Source: Nitrospira sp.
Lineage (GTDB): Bacteria > Nitrospirota > Nitrospiria > Nitrospirales > Nitrospiraceae
DNA: 38,592 nucleotides
Assembly (NCBI GenBank): GCA_005116895.1
Contig: SWDO01000001.1
Location: 206,196 to 244,787, forward strand
Reading direction: 5' to 3'
Shown: one piece after another, positions 15,594-24,789 of the stretch
Numbering within the stretch: the stretch's first letter is position 1
Layout: every line of letters begins with the position of its first letter
Translations under genes and position numbers: made by a program
Notes under the pieces: model-generated
Told to the model about the DNA's origin: nothing
Seen by the model: the letters and a program-made list of their open reading frames with translations, nothing else
Databases searched by the model: none

Positions 15594-16238
15594 CTACCCT
15601 GCTCGTCGGACCACCAATACACCATCCCGAATCGTGACCAATACAGCAGATACGCGTGGGTCTGCGGCCACAGTACGATTGAGCTCTTGAATGGCAGTGG
15701 TTGATTCGTCCGGCGGCGGCTGTTTCAGCACCTCGCCGCTCCACAGGACATTGTCGATCAAGATCACCCCATTCGGGGCAAGCAGATCGAGCGCACGCCG
15801 GTAGTAATTGAGATAGTTGATCTTGTCGGCATCGATGAAGATGAGATCGAATGGGCCAGAGAGCGTCCGCATCGTGTCGAGCGCCGGGCCCATACGGATG
15901 CTGATTTTGCTCCCGTATTGTGCCTGCGCAAAATAGCGTCGAGCCACCGCAGCTGATTGCTCGTTGATCTCACAGGTGATCACCGTGCCAGCAGTCGGCA
16001 AGGCTTCGGCAAAACAGAGCGCGCTGTAGCCAGTGAACATCCCGATTTCGAGCACGCGTGTAGCACCGACCAGCTTGATCATCATTTTGAGAAAGGCCCC
16101 TTCCAACGGACCAACCAGCATCTGGGGATACTCCATAGTCCGATGCGTCTCTTCTCGAAGAGATCGACAGACTGACGACTCCGGCATGGAATGCGCTTCG
16201 GCATAGGCTTCGATTTCGGATGGAACCGACCTGTTCAT
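15594..16238 (-). CDS. Class I SAM-dependent O-methyltransferase (CCoAOMT-like)
   Basis: I place the start at ATG 16238 (214 aa) behind AAGGGA. The frame continues upstream to 16349, but that part reads as noise. Family motifs are YPQMLVGPLEGAFLKMMIKL, the SAM-binding VLEIGMFTGYSALCFAEALP, the acidic ITCEINEQ that contacts the ribose, and the metal-site FIDADKINYLNYYRRA followed by LIDNVLWSGEVL. It should transfer a methyl group from SAM to a catechol-type hydroxyl in a divalent-metal-dependent way. The substrate cannot be inferred. It is divergent from the carboxypeptidase gene, with about 100 bp between their starts. Confidence 0.93.
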   Translation of the reverse strand: MNRSVPSEIEAYAEAHSMPESSVCRSLREETHRTMEYPQMLVGPLEGAFLKMMIKLVGATRVLEIGMFTGYSALCFAEALPTAGTVITCEINEQSAAVARRYFAQAQYGSKISIRMGPALDTMRTLSGPFDLIFIDADKINYLNYYRRALDLLAPNGVILIDNVLWSGEVLKQPPPDESTTAIQELNRTVAADPRVSAVLVTIRDGVLVVRRAG

Positions 16239-16339
16239 TGGAATTCCCTTGGATGATTTGAAAAACGCGCCGCCCGTTGCGTACACTGCGACAACCGAAT
16301 CACGGACGTGAATCTTAGCACAGTGACCTGGAGGCCGAA

Positions 16340-17872
16340 TTGAAAACACTCGCCACGTTGGAACCCCTCACCACCCGGCTGATGGAAATTCAGCGCATCA
16401 ATAGCGCCGCCTCGGTCCTCTCGTGGGATCAGGAAACCTATATGCCGGTCGGTGGTGGAGAAGCTCGGGCTGAACAGATCGCCGTGCTCCAAGGCATCGC
16501 CCATCAGAAGCTGGTCTCGCCGGACGTGCAGTCGCTCTTATCGCAATGGGTGGATCCTGTCACTGGTCAAGCATCGGATCAAGGGCGTGAGGCCTGGGAT
16601 GAACCGTCACGCTCACTCTTACGAGAAGTGTGGCGGGATTTCAGCCGAGCCCAAAAGCTGCCATCGGATTTTGTGGTCAAGCTGAGCCGTGAATGCTCCC
16701 TCGCGCAGCAGGTCTGGGCCGAGGCTAAAACGCAGAACACATTCTCGATGTTTCTGCCGAATCTCCAGACGGTACTCCAGCTCAAACGCGAAGAGGCGCA
16801 GTATCTCGGCTATCAGGACTCACCCTATAACGCCCTGTTGGACGTCTATGAACCAGGCGCGACCATTGCGAATCTCCAACCAGTGTTTGCTGCACTCAAG
16901 GCCCGGCTGGTACCGTTGCTGAAAAAGATCGCACAGAGCCGGGTGAAAATTGACGATAGCGTGTTGCATCACTCGTATGACCAGGCTCGACAAGTGGAGT
17001 TCGGGCGGCTGGTCTTGACGGCGATGGGCTATGATTTTGAGCGTGGCCGTCTGGATCTATCAGCCCATCCCTTCACCACGTCGTTTCATCCAACCGATGT
17101 GCGCGTCACCACCCGTGTTCATGAACATGAACTGCAATCCTGCCTCTTCAGCTGTATCCATGAAGGAGGGCACGGGCTGTACGATCAAGGATTGGATCAA
17201 CGGTATTTCGGGACGCCGTTGGGTGACTCGGTGTCCCTCGGTATACATGAGAGTCAGTCCCGTCTGTGGGAAAACTGCGTGGGACGTTCGCGGCCATTTT
17301 GGCGCTTCTTCTACCCGGTTTTACAACAAACCTTTCATGACCAATTGCGCGGCGTGGAGATCGACCAGTTCTATGCCGCAATCAATTGCGTGAAACCGTC
17401 GTTGATCCGCGTGGAAGCTGACGAGCTGACCTACAATCTCCACATCATGCTGCGATTCGAAATCGAGCAGGACCTGCTGGAAGACAAGATTCAGCCAGAC
17501 GACTTACCCACCATTTGGAATCAGAAGATGGAGGAGTACTTGGGCATCGTTTCACCCTCTGATGCGGACGGGGTCTTACAGGATGTCCACTGGTCATTCG
17601 GGGCGTTCGGCTATTTCCCCACGTACACCTTAGGCAACCTCTACTCTGTCCAATTTTTCGAGCAGGCCAAGTTAGAAATTCCGAATCTGGAGAATGAGAT
17701 TGCGGCAGGCCAATTGTTAAGCTTACGCCGGTGGCTCGAACAGAAGATTCACCGCTGGGGTCGCATGTTCACGCCAGCCCACCTCGCCCAGCGCGTGACG
17801 GGGGCAACAGTGAGTCCCGAACCTTTTCTCAATTACGTGGAAAAGAAGTACGGCGAGATCTACCAGCTCTGA
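16340..17872 (+). CDS. M32 family metallocarboxypeptidase (thermostable carboxypeptidase 1)
   Basis: The 510-residue protein shows the M32 hallmarks: INSAASVLSWDQETYMPVGG near the N-terminus, the zinc site HEGGHGLYDQG (HExxH variant, His274-His278), the following GIHESQSRLWENCVGRS with the third metal ligand Glu, and the family's VKPSLIRVEADELTYNLHI and GAFGYFPTYTLGNLYSVQ blocks. It should remove C-terminal residues from peptides in the cytoplasm with a bound divalent metal. The start codon is TTG at 16340 behind GGAGG. Its 3' end overlaps the convergent SocA-like gene by 13 bp. Confidence 0.95.
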   Translation: MKTLATLEPLTTRLMEIQRINSAASVLSWDQETYMPVGGGEARAEQIAVLQGIAHQKLVSPDVQSLLSQWVDPVTGQASDQGREAWDEPSRSLLREVWRDFSRAQKLPSDFVVKLSRECSLAQQVWAEAKTQNTFSMFLPNLQTVLQLKREEAQYLGYQDSPYNALLDVYEPGATIANLQPVFAALKARLVPLLKKIAQSRVKIDDSVLHHSYDQARQVEFGRLVLTAMGYDFERGRLDLSAHPFTTSFHPTDVRVTTRVHEHELQSCLFSCIHEGGHGLYDQGLDQRYFGTPLGDSVSLGIHESQSRLWENCVGRSRPFWRFFYPVLQQTFHDQLRGVEIDQFYAAINCVKPSLIRVEADELTYNLHIMLRFEIEQDLLEDKIQPDDLPTIWNQKMEEYLGIVSPSDADGVLQDVHWSFGAFGYFPTYTLGNLYSVQFFEQAKLEIPNLENEIAAGQLLSLRRWLEQKIHRWGRMFTPAHLAQRVTGATVSPEPFLNYVEKKYGEIYQL

Positions 17873-18456
17873 GCATCGATGACCGGTCGGCTGTCATACC
17901 CCAGCACCGTGTTGAGCTGTGTGGCGATGACCAGAGGCAACGTAAATTCAGCTTGCACCTCGATCCGATGGGGTACGAGCAGCATGGTGTGGAACACAAT
18001 ATCGCGAATGGGAATTTTCAGCTCAGGGTCCTGAGGTGTGCTCAGCTGAACCGATTCGACGGAGTTCGTGATGGCGCCGCTGTCTTGTGATCCATAAGCC
18101 GCAACGACAGCATCAATAATGTCTTTGACCTTTTCATTGGCTTCCACCCCTTCAATTGCACGCAGGAGTAAGGGGATCGCTTCCTCCTTAGCCTGATCCG
18201 ATACCGTGAAGTTTTCGATCCGGCCTTTTCGGCGGAGGGAGGTCAGGTCATTATCGAGATCCTTGCTGAACGCTCCGTACGCAAAGCGAAAGAATTCGAA
18301 ATGGAACGCTTTCAGGCCTTTGGCAAAGGTTTGGAGCTCACACAGAAAACAGAGCTGCTGCAGTTTGACATCGCTCAGCTGACCAAGCGGCTCAGCGAGT
18401 TGCAGGACATACAAGAGCAAGGCGCGGTCGACGGCAATCTGGTTGGGCGTTCTCAC
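17860..18456 (-). CDS. SocA/Panacea (DUF4065)-like protein
   Basis: The 198-residue protein begins AVDRALLLYVLQLAEPLGQL, then SDVKLQQLCFLCELQTFAKG and FHFEFFRFAYGAFSKDLDNDLTSLRRKGRI. This is the helical pattern of the SocA/Panacea (DUF4065) group: a short hydrophobic helix, then K-LQ-L-F/Y, then F-R-x-YGPF-like FRFAYGAFS. Members serve as antitoxins or proteolytic adaptors in toxin-antitoxin pairs, but no toxin gene adjoins, so the role here is open. The start is GTG 18456 with a weak ribosome binding site. The C-terminal 100 residues match nothing I know. Its end overlaps the carboxypeptidase gene tail to tail. Confidence 0.6.
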   Translation of the reverse strand: MRTPNQIAVDRALLLYVLQLAEPLGQLSDVKLQQLCFLCELQTFAKGLKAFHFEFFRFAYGAFSKDLDNDLTSLRRKGRIENFTVSDQAKEEAIPLLLRAIEGVEANEKVKDIIDAVVAAYGSQDSGAITNSVESVQLSTPQDPELKIPIRDIVFHTMLLVPHRIEVQAEFTLPLVIATQLNTVLGYDSRPVIDAQSW

Positions 18457-18612
18457 AGTCTTCTCGCTCTGTTCGTGAAGGCTTCACTATAACCAGCCGG
18501 AAACGCACCCGTCAAAGGCAGAGAGATTTTTAGGTCGGTTTGCAGAAACACTCTTGACCCGCCGCTTCATTTCGTCTTTAATCCGGACTTCAGGAGAATT
18601 CGTCTCATCACC

Positions 18613-19044
18613 ATGTCCAAACATGTCAAAGAAATGGGTGTCCTGAAGGAACACCTCGGGAAGCACCAGCTGAAGTTCACACGCCAGCGTGAACTGATCC
18701 TCGACGCATTCCTCAAGCAAGAGCACATTACAGCTGAGGAGATGTACCACCAACTGGCTCGCAAAGATCCGCACCTGGGCTTGGCAACCATTTATCGCAC
18801 ACTGAATCTCTTCTGCGAAGCCGGTCTGGCGCAAGCCCGCCACTTCGGGACGCAAACGCAGTACGACAACATCTCGCACAAGGGCCACCACGATCACCTC
18901 ATTTGCACCGGCTGCGGAAAGATTGTGGAGTTCGAGAACTGCGACATCGAACGCCTCCAGGAAGAGGTGGCCTCACGGAACGGCTTTACTATCCATACTC
19001 ACCGCCTCGAGCTCTACGGTCTCTGCTCCCCCTGCCGCCGATGA
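18613..19044 (+). CDS. fur: Fur-family transcriptional regulator
   Basis: The 143-residue protein has the Fur winged-helix (KFTRQRELILDAFLKQEHITAEEMYHQL, then LGLATIYRTLNLFCEAGLA), the hinge YDNISHKGHHDHLICTGCGKIVEFEN with the HHDH metal site and first CxxC, and a C-terminal GLCSPCRR with the second CxxC. These fit an iron- or zinc-sensing repressor. Genomic context (a ferric ABC importer 126 bp downstream, then TonB-ExbBD) makes iron the likely signal, so it is probably a true Fur, though Zur or PerR cannot be excluded by sequence. Two Fur-box-like sites occur in the window, at 19109-19127 and 25954-25972. No clear ribosome binding site precedes ATG 18613; ATG 18634 is an alternative. Confidence 0.93.
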   Translation: MSKHVKEMGVLKEHLGKHQLKFTRQRELILDAFLKQEHITAEEMYHQLARKDPHLGLATIYRTLNLFCEAGLAQARHFGTQTQYDNISHKGHHDHLICTGCGKIVEFENCDIERLQEEVASRNGFTIHTHRLELYGLCSPCRR

Positions 19045-19108
19045 AGCTCCCGCAGCTTGCTGCGGGGTATCAGACGTTGACCTCTGAATGGACTTCTGGT
19101 ATTCTTTT

Positions 19109-19127
19109 ATTGAGACGGTTTATCAAT
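19109..19127 (+). promoter_or_regulatory. Fur-box-like operator before the ferric ABC importer
   Basis: ATTGAGACGGTTTATCAAT is a 19-base imperfect dyad ending 43 bp before the substrate-binding protein start. It matches the reverse complement of the site at 25954-25972 at 15 of 19 positions. Both resemble known Fur boxes. Confidence 0.55.
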
Positions 19128-19170
19128 TTCAACTCAGCCTCTACCCTACATTGAAATAAAAGGTTCCATC

Positions 19171-20238
19171 ATGCGCATGTTCCTTCACGGTTCCTCTCGT
19201 ACCACAGCCCTTGGCCGTCGACTGAGGACCGCCAGCGTTTCAGCCGCCTGTTTTCTGATGCTCTTCGGGCTGGTCATGCCGACCATCACCTCTGCTGCCG
19301 ACACGTTGACCATCTATTCTGGACGGGCTGAACGATTGATCAAGCCGGTCCTGGATGCGTTCACGGCAAAGACCGGGATTCACATCGAGTTACTCTCATC
19401 CGGCACTACCGAGTTGGTGAATCGGATGAAGGCCGAAGGGGACCGCAGCCCAGCCGATCTCTTCATCACCAATGATGCCGGCAGTTTGGAAATGGCTCGC
19501 ACGGCTGGACTCTTTCGCCCGTTGAACATGCGGGAAGTCGAACGGGCCATTCCTCCTCAATTTCGCGCAGCAGACAACAGTTGGATCGGCTTGTCAGGCC
19601 GGTTTTGGATTGTTGTGTACAACACGACACTGGTGAAGCCCGATCAGATCAAGTCCTTGGTGGATCTGGCAGATCCAGCGTGGAAGGACAAGATCGCCAT
19701 TCCCAACGCCGGCAGTGAATATTTGCAAGCAGGAGTGTCGGTCATTCGCGCCAGTCTCGGTGACGATCACACCAAAAAATTCCTCGAAGGGCTTCGGGAT
19801 AACGCCGGCACACAGGTCTACCAAAAAAGTTCACAGATCGTTGACGCCGTCGCCAAGGGGCAGGTCGCCATGGGCATCGTGAATCACTATTACGTCTATC
19901 GGCATCTCGCCACACAACCAGCTGCTCCGCTGGCAGTTGTGATGCCTGATCAACAAGAGGGGGGGATGGGCGCCATCATGAACGTGGCGGGCATCGGCAT
20001 CCTGAAACACACGCCCCGCGTGGAGAACGCCAAATTGCTCGTGGAATTTCTCGTAGCACAAGCAGGCCAGAAGATGTTTGCCGACCTCGACAAAGAGTAT
20101 CCGCTCCATCCTGAGGTAAAAGCCGACCCAGCGCTGGTGGAACGGAAGAGCTTCCGAGCTGCCTTAGTACCATTGACCAAGCTCGCCGAACTCCGAGAGC
20201 CGACGTTGCTGCTCATCGAACAAGTCGGGATGCGGTAA
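19171..20238 (+). CDS. Fe(III) ABC transporter substrate-binding protein (FbpA/FutA type)
   Basis: The 355-residue protein has a long signal peptide (cleaved after about residue 42, SAADTL) and the FbpA/FutA order: LTIYSGRAERLIKPVLDAF, then ADLFITNDAGSLEMA, FRAADNSWIGLSGRFWIVVYN and GQVAMGIVNHYYVYRH. The adjacent Tyr240-Tyr241 are the usual ferric-iron ligands of this family. It binds ferric iron in the periplasm and hands it to the permease encoded next. It is the first gene of a three-gene importer operon and is probably repressed by Fur through the upstream box. Confidence 0.93.
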   Translation: MRMFLHGSSRTTALGRRLRTASVSAACFLMLFGLVMPTITSAADTLTIYSGRAERLIKPVLDAFTAKTGIHIELLSSGTTELVNRMKAEGDRSPADLFITNDAGSLEMARTAGLFRPLNMREVERAIPPQFRAADNSWIGLSGRFWIVVYNTTLVKPDQIKSLVDLADPAWKDKIAIPNAGSEYLQAGVSVIRASLGDDHTKKFLEGLRDNAGTQVYQKSSQIVDAVAKGQVAMGIVNHYYVYRHLATQPAAPLAVVMPDQQEGGMGAIMNVAGIGILKHTPRVENAKLLVEFLVAQAGQKMFADLDKEYPLHPEVKADPALVERKSFRAALVPLTKLAELREPTLLLIEQVGMR

Positions 20239-20253
20239 CGCTGCGAGCACCCT

Positions 20254-21840
20254 GTGATTGCCGCCGTACGCCGATTAGCTGTTTCTCCCCTCCAACTCGC
20301 CGCCCTGGCCAGCGTAGCGTTCATCCTGTTGCCTCTCGGCTATGTCACGACCCTTGCCCTGTCAGCCGATCCTGCGATTTGGCATCGCCTCTGGACCACT
20401 CGAGTCCCGGAACTGTTGTGGAATACGGTTTCCTTGGCGGGCGCCGTGGCCTTGCTCACCCTCCTGCTTGGTGTCTCGACCGCCTGGATGGTGACGCGAT
20501 TCGAATTCCCTGGCCGCCGGCTGTGGGAAGTCGGTCTTGTGCTGCCGCTCGCCATGCCGACGTACGTCTTGGCCTATGTGTACAACTATCTCTTGGGATT
20601 CGGTGGTCCAGTTGAGCAACTCTGGCAGACGATCGCCGGACCTCAAGCCAGGATCTTCTCACCCCAAAGTTTCTGGGGCGTCACCTTGGTGATGGCGCTC
20701 GACACGTTCCCCTTCGTCTACTTGCTCACACGCAGTGCACTCCTCAGCTTTAACGTGTCGTTTGAAGAAGTCGCCCGCACATGTGGCGCGTCACCACTTC
20801 GGAGAATGCTGTTTGTCACCCTTCCGTTACTCCGCCCATCGATCGTCGCCGGCGTCGCCCTTGTCATCCTGTACGTCGTTTCCGACTTTGGTGCGGTCTC
20901 TCTGCTGCGTTACCAAACACTGACCTACGCCGTCTTTCAGCAAATGACCGGACGGTCCGACAACCAGGCCGCAAGTATCTTGAGCATCCTCTTGGTCATC
21001 CTGGCGCTTTTATTCTTGTTGACCGAACGATGGTTTCGTCGAAAGAGCCGGTTCTACCAGACCAGCGGGCGCTTTCGAGCGCCGCAACGCATCCAGTGCA
21101 AATGGATGCACACGGCAGCGCTGACGACATGCTTGAGCACCGTGATTGGCTTGGCCTTCGGAATCCCTGTCTCTCTCCTGGTGACATGGAGCCTATCCCC
21201 GGAAGCCCAGGCGATTCTCGACGCCCGCTTCTTCGGCTTCGTCTGGAACAGCGCCCTACTGTCAACCCTGGCTGCCACGGCCGGCGTCTTGGTTGGGCTG
21301 CCTCTCGCCTACCTCGCCAGCCGACAACCAACCTGGCTCAACACTGGTTGTCTGCAAGCCGCGTACGCCGGCTATGTCCTGCCAGGACCGGTCGCCGCAC
21401 TCGCGGTATTAGTCCTCTTTCTAAAAGTCCTGCCGTTCTTTTATGGTACGGTCATCGTGTTGATCGTCGCCTATGTCCTGCATTATCTCCCAGCTGGGCT
21501 CCAGTCGCTTGAACCGTCGATTCAACAAATTACGCCGAATCTTGAAGAAGTCGCCCGCACCCTGGGTCTGAGCGTTCGGGAAACCTGGCGTCGTGTGACG
21601 CTGCCCCTCATTCGCAACGGGGTTATCGTGGCATGGGTCTTGATCTTTTTACAGACGATGAAGGAGCTCCCAGCGACGTTGTTGTTGCGACCGGTGGGGT
21701 TTGACACCTTGGCCATCCGTGTCTGGCTGGAAGCAAGTGAAGAGTATTACCAACTGGCAGCCCCATCCGCCTTATTGATCGTGCTCGTTGGCCTACCGGC
21801 GCTCGTCTTGTTGCTATCCCGTGATTGGCGAGCCGCATAA
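20254..21840 (+). CDS. Fe(III) ABC transporter permease (FbpB type)
   Basis: The 528-residue inner membrane protein has about twelve helices in two homologous halves. Each half carries an EAA-type loop that docks the ATPase: EEVARTCGASPLRRMLFVTLPLL and EEVARTLGLSVRETWRRVTLPLI. This two-in-one layout is typical of FbpB/SfuB/AfuB ferric permeases. The start is GTG 20254, 15 bp after the binding-protein stop. It follows the binding protein and precedes the ATPase, so the importer is complete. Confidence 0.94.
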   Translation: MIAAVRRLAVSPLQLAALASVAFILLPLGYVTTLALSADPAIWHRLWTTRVPELLWNTVSLAGAVALLTLLLGVSTAWMVTRFEFPGRRLWEVGLVLPLAMPTYVLAYVYNYLLGFGGPVEQLWQTIAGPQARIFSPQSFWGVTLVMALDTFPFVYLLTRSALLSFNVSFEEVARTCGASPLRRMLFVTLPLLRPSIVAGVALVILYVVSDFGAVSLLRYQTLTYAVFQQMTGRSDNQAASILSILLVILALLFLLTERWFRRKSRFYQTSGRFRAPQRIQCKWMHTAALTTCLSTVIGLAFGIPVSLLVTWSLSPEAQAILDARFFGFVWNSALLSTLAATAGVLVGLPLAYLASRQPTWLNTGCLQAAYAGYVLPGPVAALAVLVLFLKVLPFFYGTVIVLIVAYVLHYLPAGLQSLEPSIQQITPNLEEVARTLGLSVRETWRRVTLPLIRNGVIVAWVLIFLQTMKELPATLLLRPVGFDTLAIRVWLEASEEYYQLAAPSALLIVLVGLPALVLLLSRDWRAA

Positions 21841-21847
21841 CATCGTT

Positions 21848-22975
21848 ATGAACACACCGTTGCACATGACACACGTGGATGCCGACAGGCTCGAAGGTGA
21901 AATCACCCTCAATGCACCAGCCTCTTCCATCTTGGAACTCCGTTCTGTGTCCTGTGCCTATGATCCCAGTAAGCCGGCGATACGCGATATTTCATTTTCC
22001 GCACGAGAAGGCGAAATCCTCTGTTTGCTCGGACCGTCTGGTTGTGGCAAAACAACCGTCCTACGAGCCATCGCCGGTTTTGAACCAGTCCGGTCTGGAC
22101 ACATATTTTTATCGGGCCAATTGGTTTCCTCTTCCTCAGGAACAATTCCAACGGAGGACCGCCGTGTCGGCATGGTCTTTCAGGAGTACGCCCTCTTTCC
22201 ACACCTGCGCGTCGCCGAGAACATTGCCTTCGGGCTTCATCATCTGTCACGGGCGGAACGGACATGTCGGGTTCAAGAAATGCTGCGGCTGACCGGCCTC
22301 GAAGGGCTCGACCGACGCTACCCGCATGAGTTGTCGGGAGGGCAGCAGCAGCGAGTGGCGCTCTCCCGAGCGCTGGTGCAGAATCCTGTCTTGCTCCTCC
22401 TCGATGAGCCGTTCAGCAACCTTGACCCCGATATGGCGGGCCGTATGCGGCAGGAAGTCCACGCCTTGTTACGCCGGATGAAAACCACGACCATTCTCGT
22501 GACGCATGATCATGACGAAGCCTTCGCCATGGCAGACCGTATCGCCGTTCTGAATCAGGGAGTGCTCGAGCAGATGGATTCCCCGGAGCTGATTTATCAT
22601 CTCCCCGCCACGCGGTTCGTGGCCGATTTTGTGGGCCAAGCCGACTTTGTCACCGGACAGATTCGACAAGGCATGGTGCATACCGAACTGGGAGAGTTCC
22701 CCGATACGCTCAACAGTGCCGAGGAAAGTACGGTCGTTGTCATGATCCGCCCGGACGACATCCAGCTCATGCCCAATAAATCAGCCGAATCTCGGGTTGT
22801 GGCCCGCCAGTTCAGAGGCTCTGAAAATCTCTATACGATCCAGCTCCCATCCGGACAGATCATCCACAGCAGTGAACGTTCAACCTGCGTGTACCAGGAA
22901 GGTACCGCCGTCGAACTCCGTGTCTCTGCCACGCACACGGTTCTCTTTCCCGCCCAAACATCTCCTCACTCCTAG
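21848..22975 (+). CDS. Fe(III) ABC transporter ATP-binding protein (FbpC type)
   Basis: I use ATG 21848 (375 aa), 7 bp past the permease stop; the frame is open back to 21788 inside the permease. The Walker A motif GPSGCGKTT, Q-loop FQEYALFPH, signature LSGGQQQRVALSRAL, Walker B LLLLDEPFSNLD and switch His TILVTHDHDEA are all intact. The C-terminal 110 residues form the regulatory TOBE-like domain (VVVMIRPDDIQLMP). It powers ferric import from the cytoplasmic face. Confidence 0.95.
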   Translation: MNTPLHMTHVDADRLEGEITLNAPASSILELRSVSCAYDPSKPAIRDISFSAREGEILCLLGPSGCGKTTVLRAIAGFEPVRSGHIFLSGQLVSSSSGTIPTEDRRVGMVFQEYALFPHLRVAENIAFGLHHLSRAERTCRVQEMLRLTGLEGLDRRYPHELSGGQQQRVALSRALVQNPVLLLLDEPFSNLDPDMAGRMRQEVHALLRRMKTTTILVTHDHDEAFAMADRIAVLNQGVLEQMDSPELIYHLPATRFVADFVGQADFVTGQIRQGMVHTELGEFPDTLNSAEESTVVVMIRPDDIQLMPNKSAESRVVARQFRGSENLYTIQLPSGQIIHSSERSTCVYQEGTAVELRVSATHTVLFPAQTSPHS

Positions 22976-23107
22976 AGAAATAGGGACCGCCTCATGTATG
23001 TGCAAATTGACAGCTGCGCAGCGATCTGGCATGGATGGATCGATGGATCGATACTCCGGCTTCCAACCCACCGGACTCAACCCACGTCTCCCATGTAAGG
23101 AGCCTCG

Positions 23108-23539
23108 ATGGACGCGTTGAAAGATATCATTGATTTCGGAGTCGTCGGCCTGTTACTGGCCCTGAGCGTGTGGTCCGTGGCGATTGCCATCGAACGCTGG
23201 CTCTTTTACCGACGCATCAATCTCTCTCAGTTTTCAAGCGCGCAACTACTGGAAATCACGCTGACTAAACGCCTCGTGATCATTGGCACGGTGGCTGCGA
23301 ACGCCCCATATATCGGCCTCCTGGGAACCGTCCTTGGTATAATGTTGACATTCCATACGATGGGAACGTCGGGAACGATGGCCGTGAGCACCATCATGAT
23401 CGGCTTGAGCTTGGCGTTGAAAGCGACCGCCATCGGTCTTCTGGTCGCTATACCCTGTGTCGTGATGAATAACGTGCTGCGTCGTCGTGTGAGTGAGATC
23501 CTGACCGAGTATAGGACACAACATGGAACGGAACATTGA
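23108..23539 (+). CDS. exbB: ExbB-like TonB-system energiser, short form
   Basis: The 143-residue protein has three transmembrane helices and the MotA/TolQ/ExbB core: AIERWLFYRRINL, then VAANAPYIGLLGTVLGIMLTFHTMG and GLSLALKATAIGLLVAIPCVVMNN. It is the short ExbB type lacking the long cytoplasmic insert of E. coli ExbB. AAGGAG precedes ATG 23108. Its end overlaps the exbD start by 17 bp, so the two are translationally coupled. With ExbD it forms the proton channel that drives TonB. Confidence 0.93.
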   Translation: MDALKDIIDFGVVGLLLALSVWSVAIAIERWLFYRRINLSQFSSAQLLEITLTKRLVIIGTVAANAPYIGLLGTVLGIMLTFHTMGTSGTMAVSTIMIGLSLALKATAIGLLVAIPCVVMNNVLRRRVSEILTEYRTQHGTEH

Positions 23540-23897
23540 TCAGATCAACGTGATCCCGCTCGTAGACGTGATGTTGGTCTTGCTCGTCATTGTATTGACG
23601 ACCGCCACCTTCATCAGCACGGGACAAATTCCCGTCAACCTGGCCAAAGCCAAGGAGGTGAGCGATCGGAAGGATGTTCCCATCGTGATTTCCTTGACGG
23701 CTGATGGAAGTCTGTTCCTAAATGACTCTCCGGTTCCCGCTGGAAGCCTTCCCTCTGTTCTCAGCTCTCAGCCGCGTGAATCGGCTGTGGTCGTGCGAGC
23801 CGACAAAGTCACCCTGCTCGAGAAATTCGTGTCCCTCGTCGACGAGATTCGCGGCTTAGGATTTCAGCAAGTCAGTCTGGAGGTCATCCGCCTGTGA
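23523..23897 (+). CDS. exbD: ExbD/TolR family protein
   Basis: The 124-residue protein has a short cytoplasmic start, one transmembrane helix with the conserved proton-carrying Asp (INVIPLVDVMLVLLVIVL, Asp15) and a periplasmic domain (VPIVISLTADGSLFLNDSPV, then VVVRADKVTLLEKFVSLVDEIRGLGF). It overlaps exbB upstream, and its TGA overlaps the tonB ATG downstream, so all three are made together. Confidence 0.94.
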   Translation: MERNIDQINVIPLVDVMLVLLVIVLTTATFISTGQIPVNLAKAKEVSDRKDVPIVISLTADGSLFLNDSPVPAGSLPSVLSSQPRESAVVVRADKVTLLEKFVSLVDEIRGLGFQQVSLEVIRL

Positions 23898-24775
23898 TGG
23901 GGAAATCCATGACGCGCTCAGGCGGTCAGACTGGCCCTCTGGCGGCAAGTTGGCTGGTATCCTGCCTGCTACACGGAGGCCTAGCCGTGGCAGCGATCTT
24001 TTTTGTCCAACGTATGCAGCTGGCACCACAGGCTGACCCGTTCCAGTGGGATGTGGCGATGGTTGCGCCGCTTTCATCCTTACCAGGGGCCACGTCGAGA
24101 TCTGGAGCAATGGCGCCGCCAAGTCCGACGCGTCAGCCACACACTCCGTCAGTAAGCGATGCGTCTCTCGCAGGGAAACAGATTCACCAAAAAACGATAC
24201 CGGTGACTCCGCCGGGACCGGCATCCATCGCTGAAGTCAGTTCAGAATCCCATCAGAAGCAGGTCCCCCCTGACTCGGTACCTTCTGCAGCAACTCTCCC
24301 AACACCTCACGTTGCGCGGCAAGACCTGTCGGGTCCATCGGCTGACCTGGGGGTGCCTGCTCACGAAAGTTCGACAGCTCCACTTGAATCCCAGGTGGCC
24401 AAGGATTCTCCTCTCGACTCCTCATCTTCCGTGATGGCCTCCGCGGCACCATCCAATCAACTCAGGCCAACCAAGGCCGACTACGGATGGCTGGCGGAGA
24501 TCATGGCACAGTGGATCGAAGATCTCGATAAGCGATACCCGATAACATTACGAACGGAGGGTATTCAGGGGAAAGTGACGCTGACTGCGATGCTACATGA
24601 AGACGGACTCTTGAGTGATGTGCGTATAGCGAAGAGCTCTGGCAATCCTGCCCTTGATCAAGTTGCCTTGGAAGATGTGAGAAGCGGCCCCCCTATCAAG
24701 CTCTCTCGCCCACTTGAACGGCGCCACATGCCAGTAAAGTTTTCGATTAGCTACGATCTCAAGATGGCGCGGTAG
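23897..24775 (+). CDS. tonB: Energy transducer TonB
   Basis: The 292-residue protein has an N-terminal membrane helix (about residues 14-36), a Pro/Ser-rich linker (about 55-190) and a C-terminal TonB domain: YPITLRTEGIQGKVTLTAMLHEDGLLSDVRIAKSSGNPALDQVALEDV, closing with MPVKFSISYDL. It should span the periplasm and pass proton-motive energy to outer membrane receptors. No TonB-dependent receptor is encoded in the window, so the client is elsewhere. ATG 23897 overlaps the exbD stop; GTG 23894 is an equivalent alternative. The stop lies 14 bp from the convergent apbE stop. Confidence 0.92.
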   Translation: MGKSMTRSGGQTGPLAASWLVSCLLHGGLAVAAIFFVQRMQLAPQADPFQWDVAMVAPLSSLPGATSRSGAMAPPSPTRQPHTPSVSDASLAGKQIHQKTIPVTPPGPASIAEVSSESHQKQVPPDSVPSAATLPTPHVARQDLSGPSADLGVPAHESSTAPLESQVAKDSPLDSSSSVMASAAPSNQLRPTKADYGWLAEIMAQWIEDLDKRYPITLRTEGIQGKVTLTAMLHEDGLLSDVRIAKSSGNPALDQVALEDVRSGPPIKLSRPLERRHMPVKFSISYDLKMAR

Positions 24776-24789
24776 TCCTCCTCGGCACC

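Noticed and set aside
23030..23055. Short tandem GATGGATC repeat before exbB
   Set aside because: Only about two units, with no dyad or known function.
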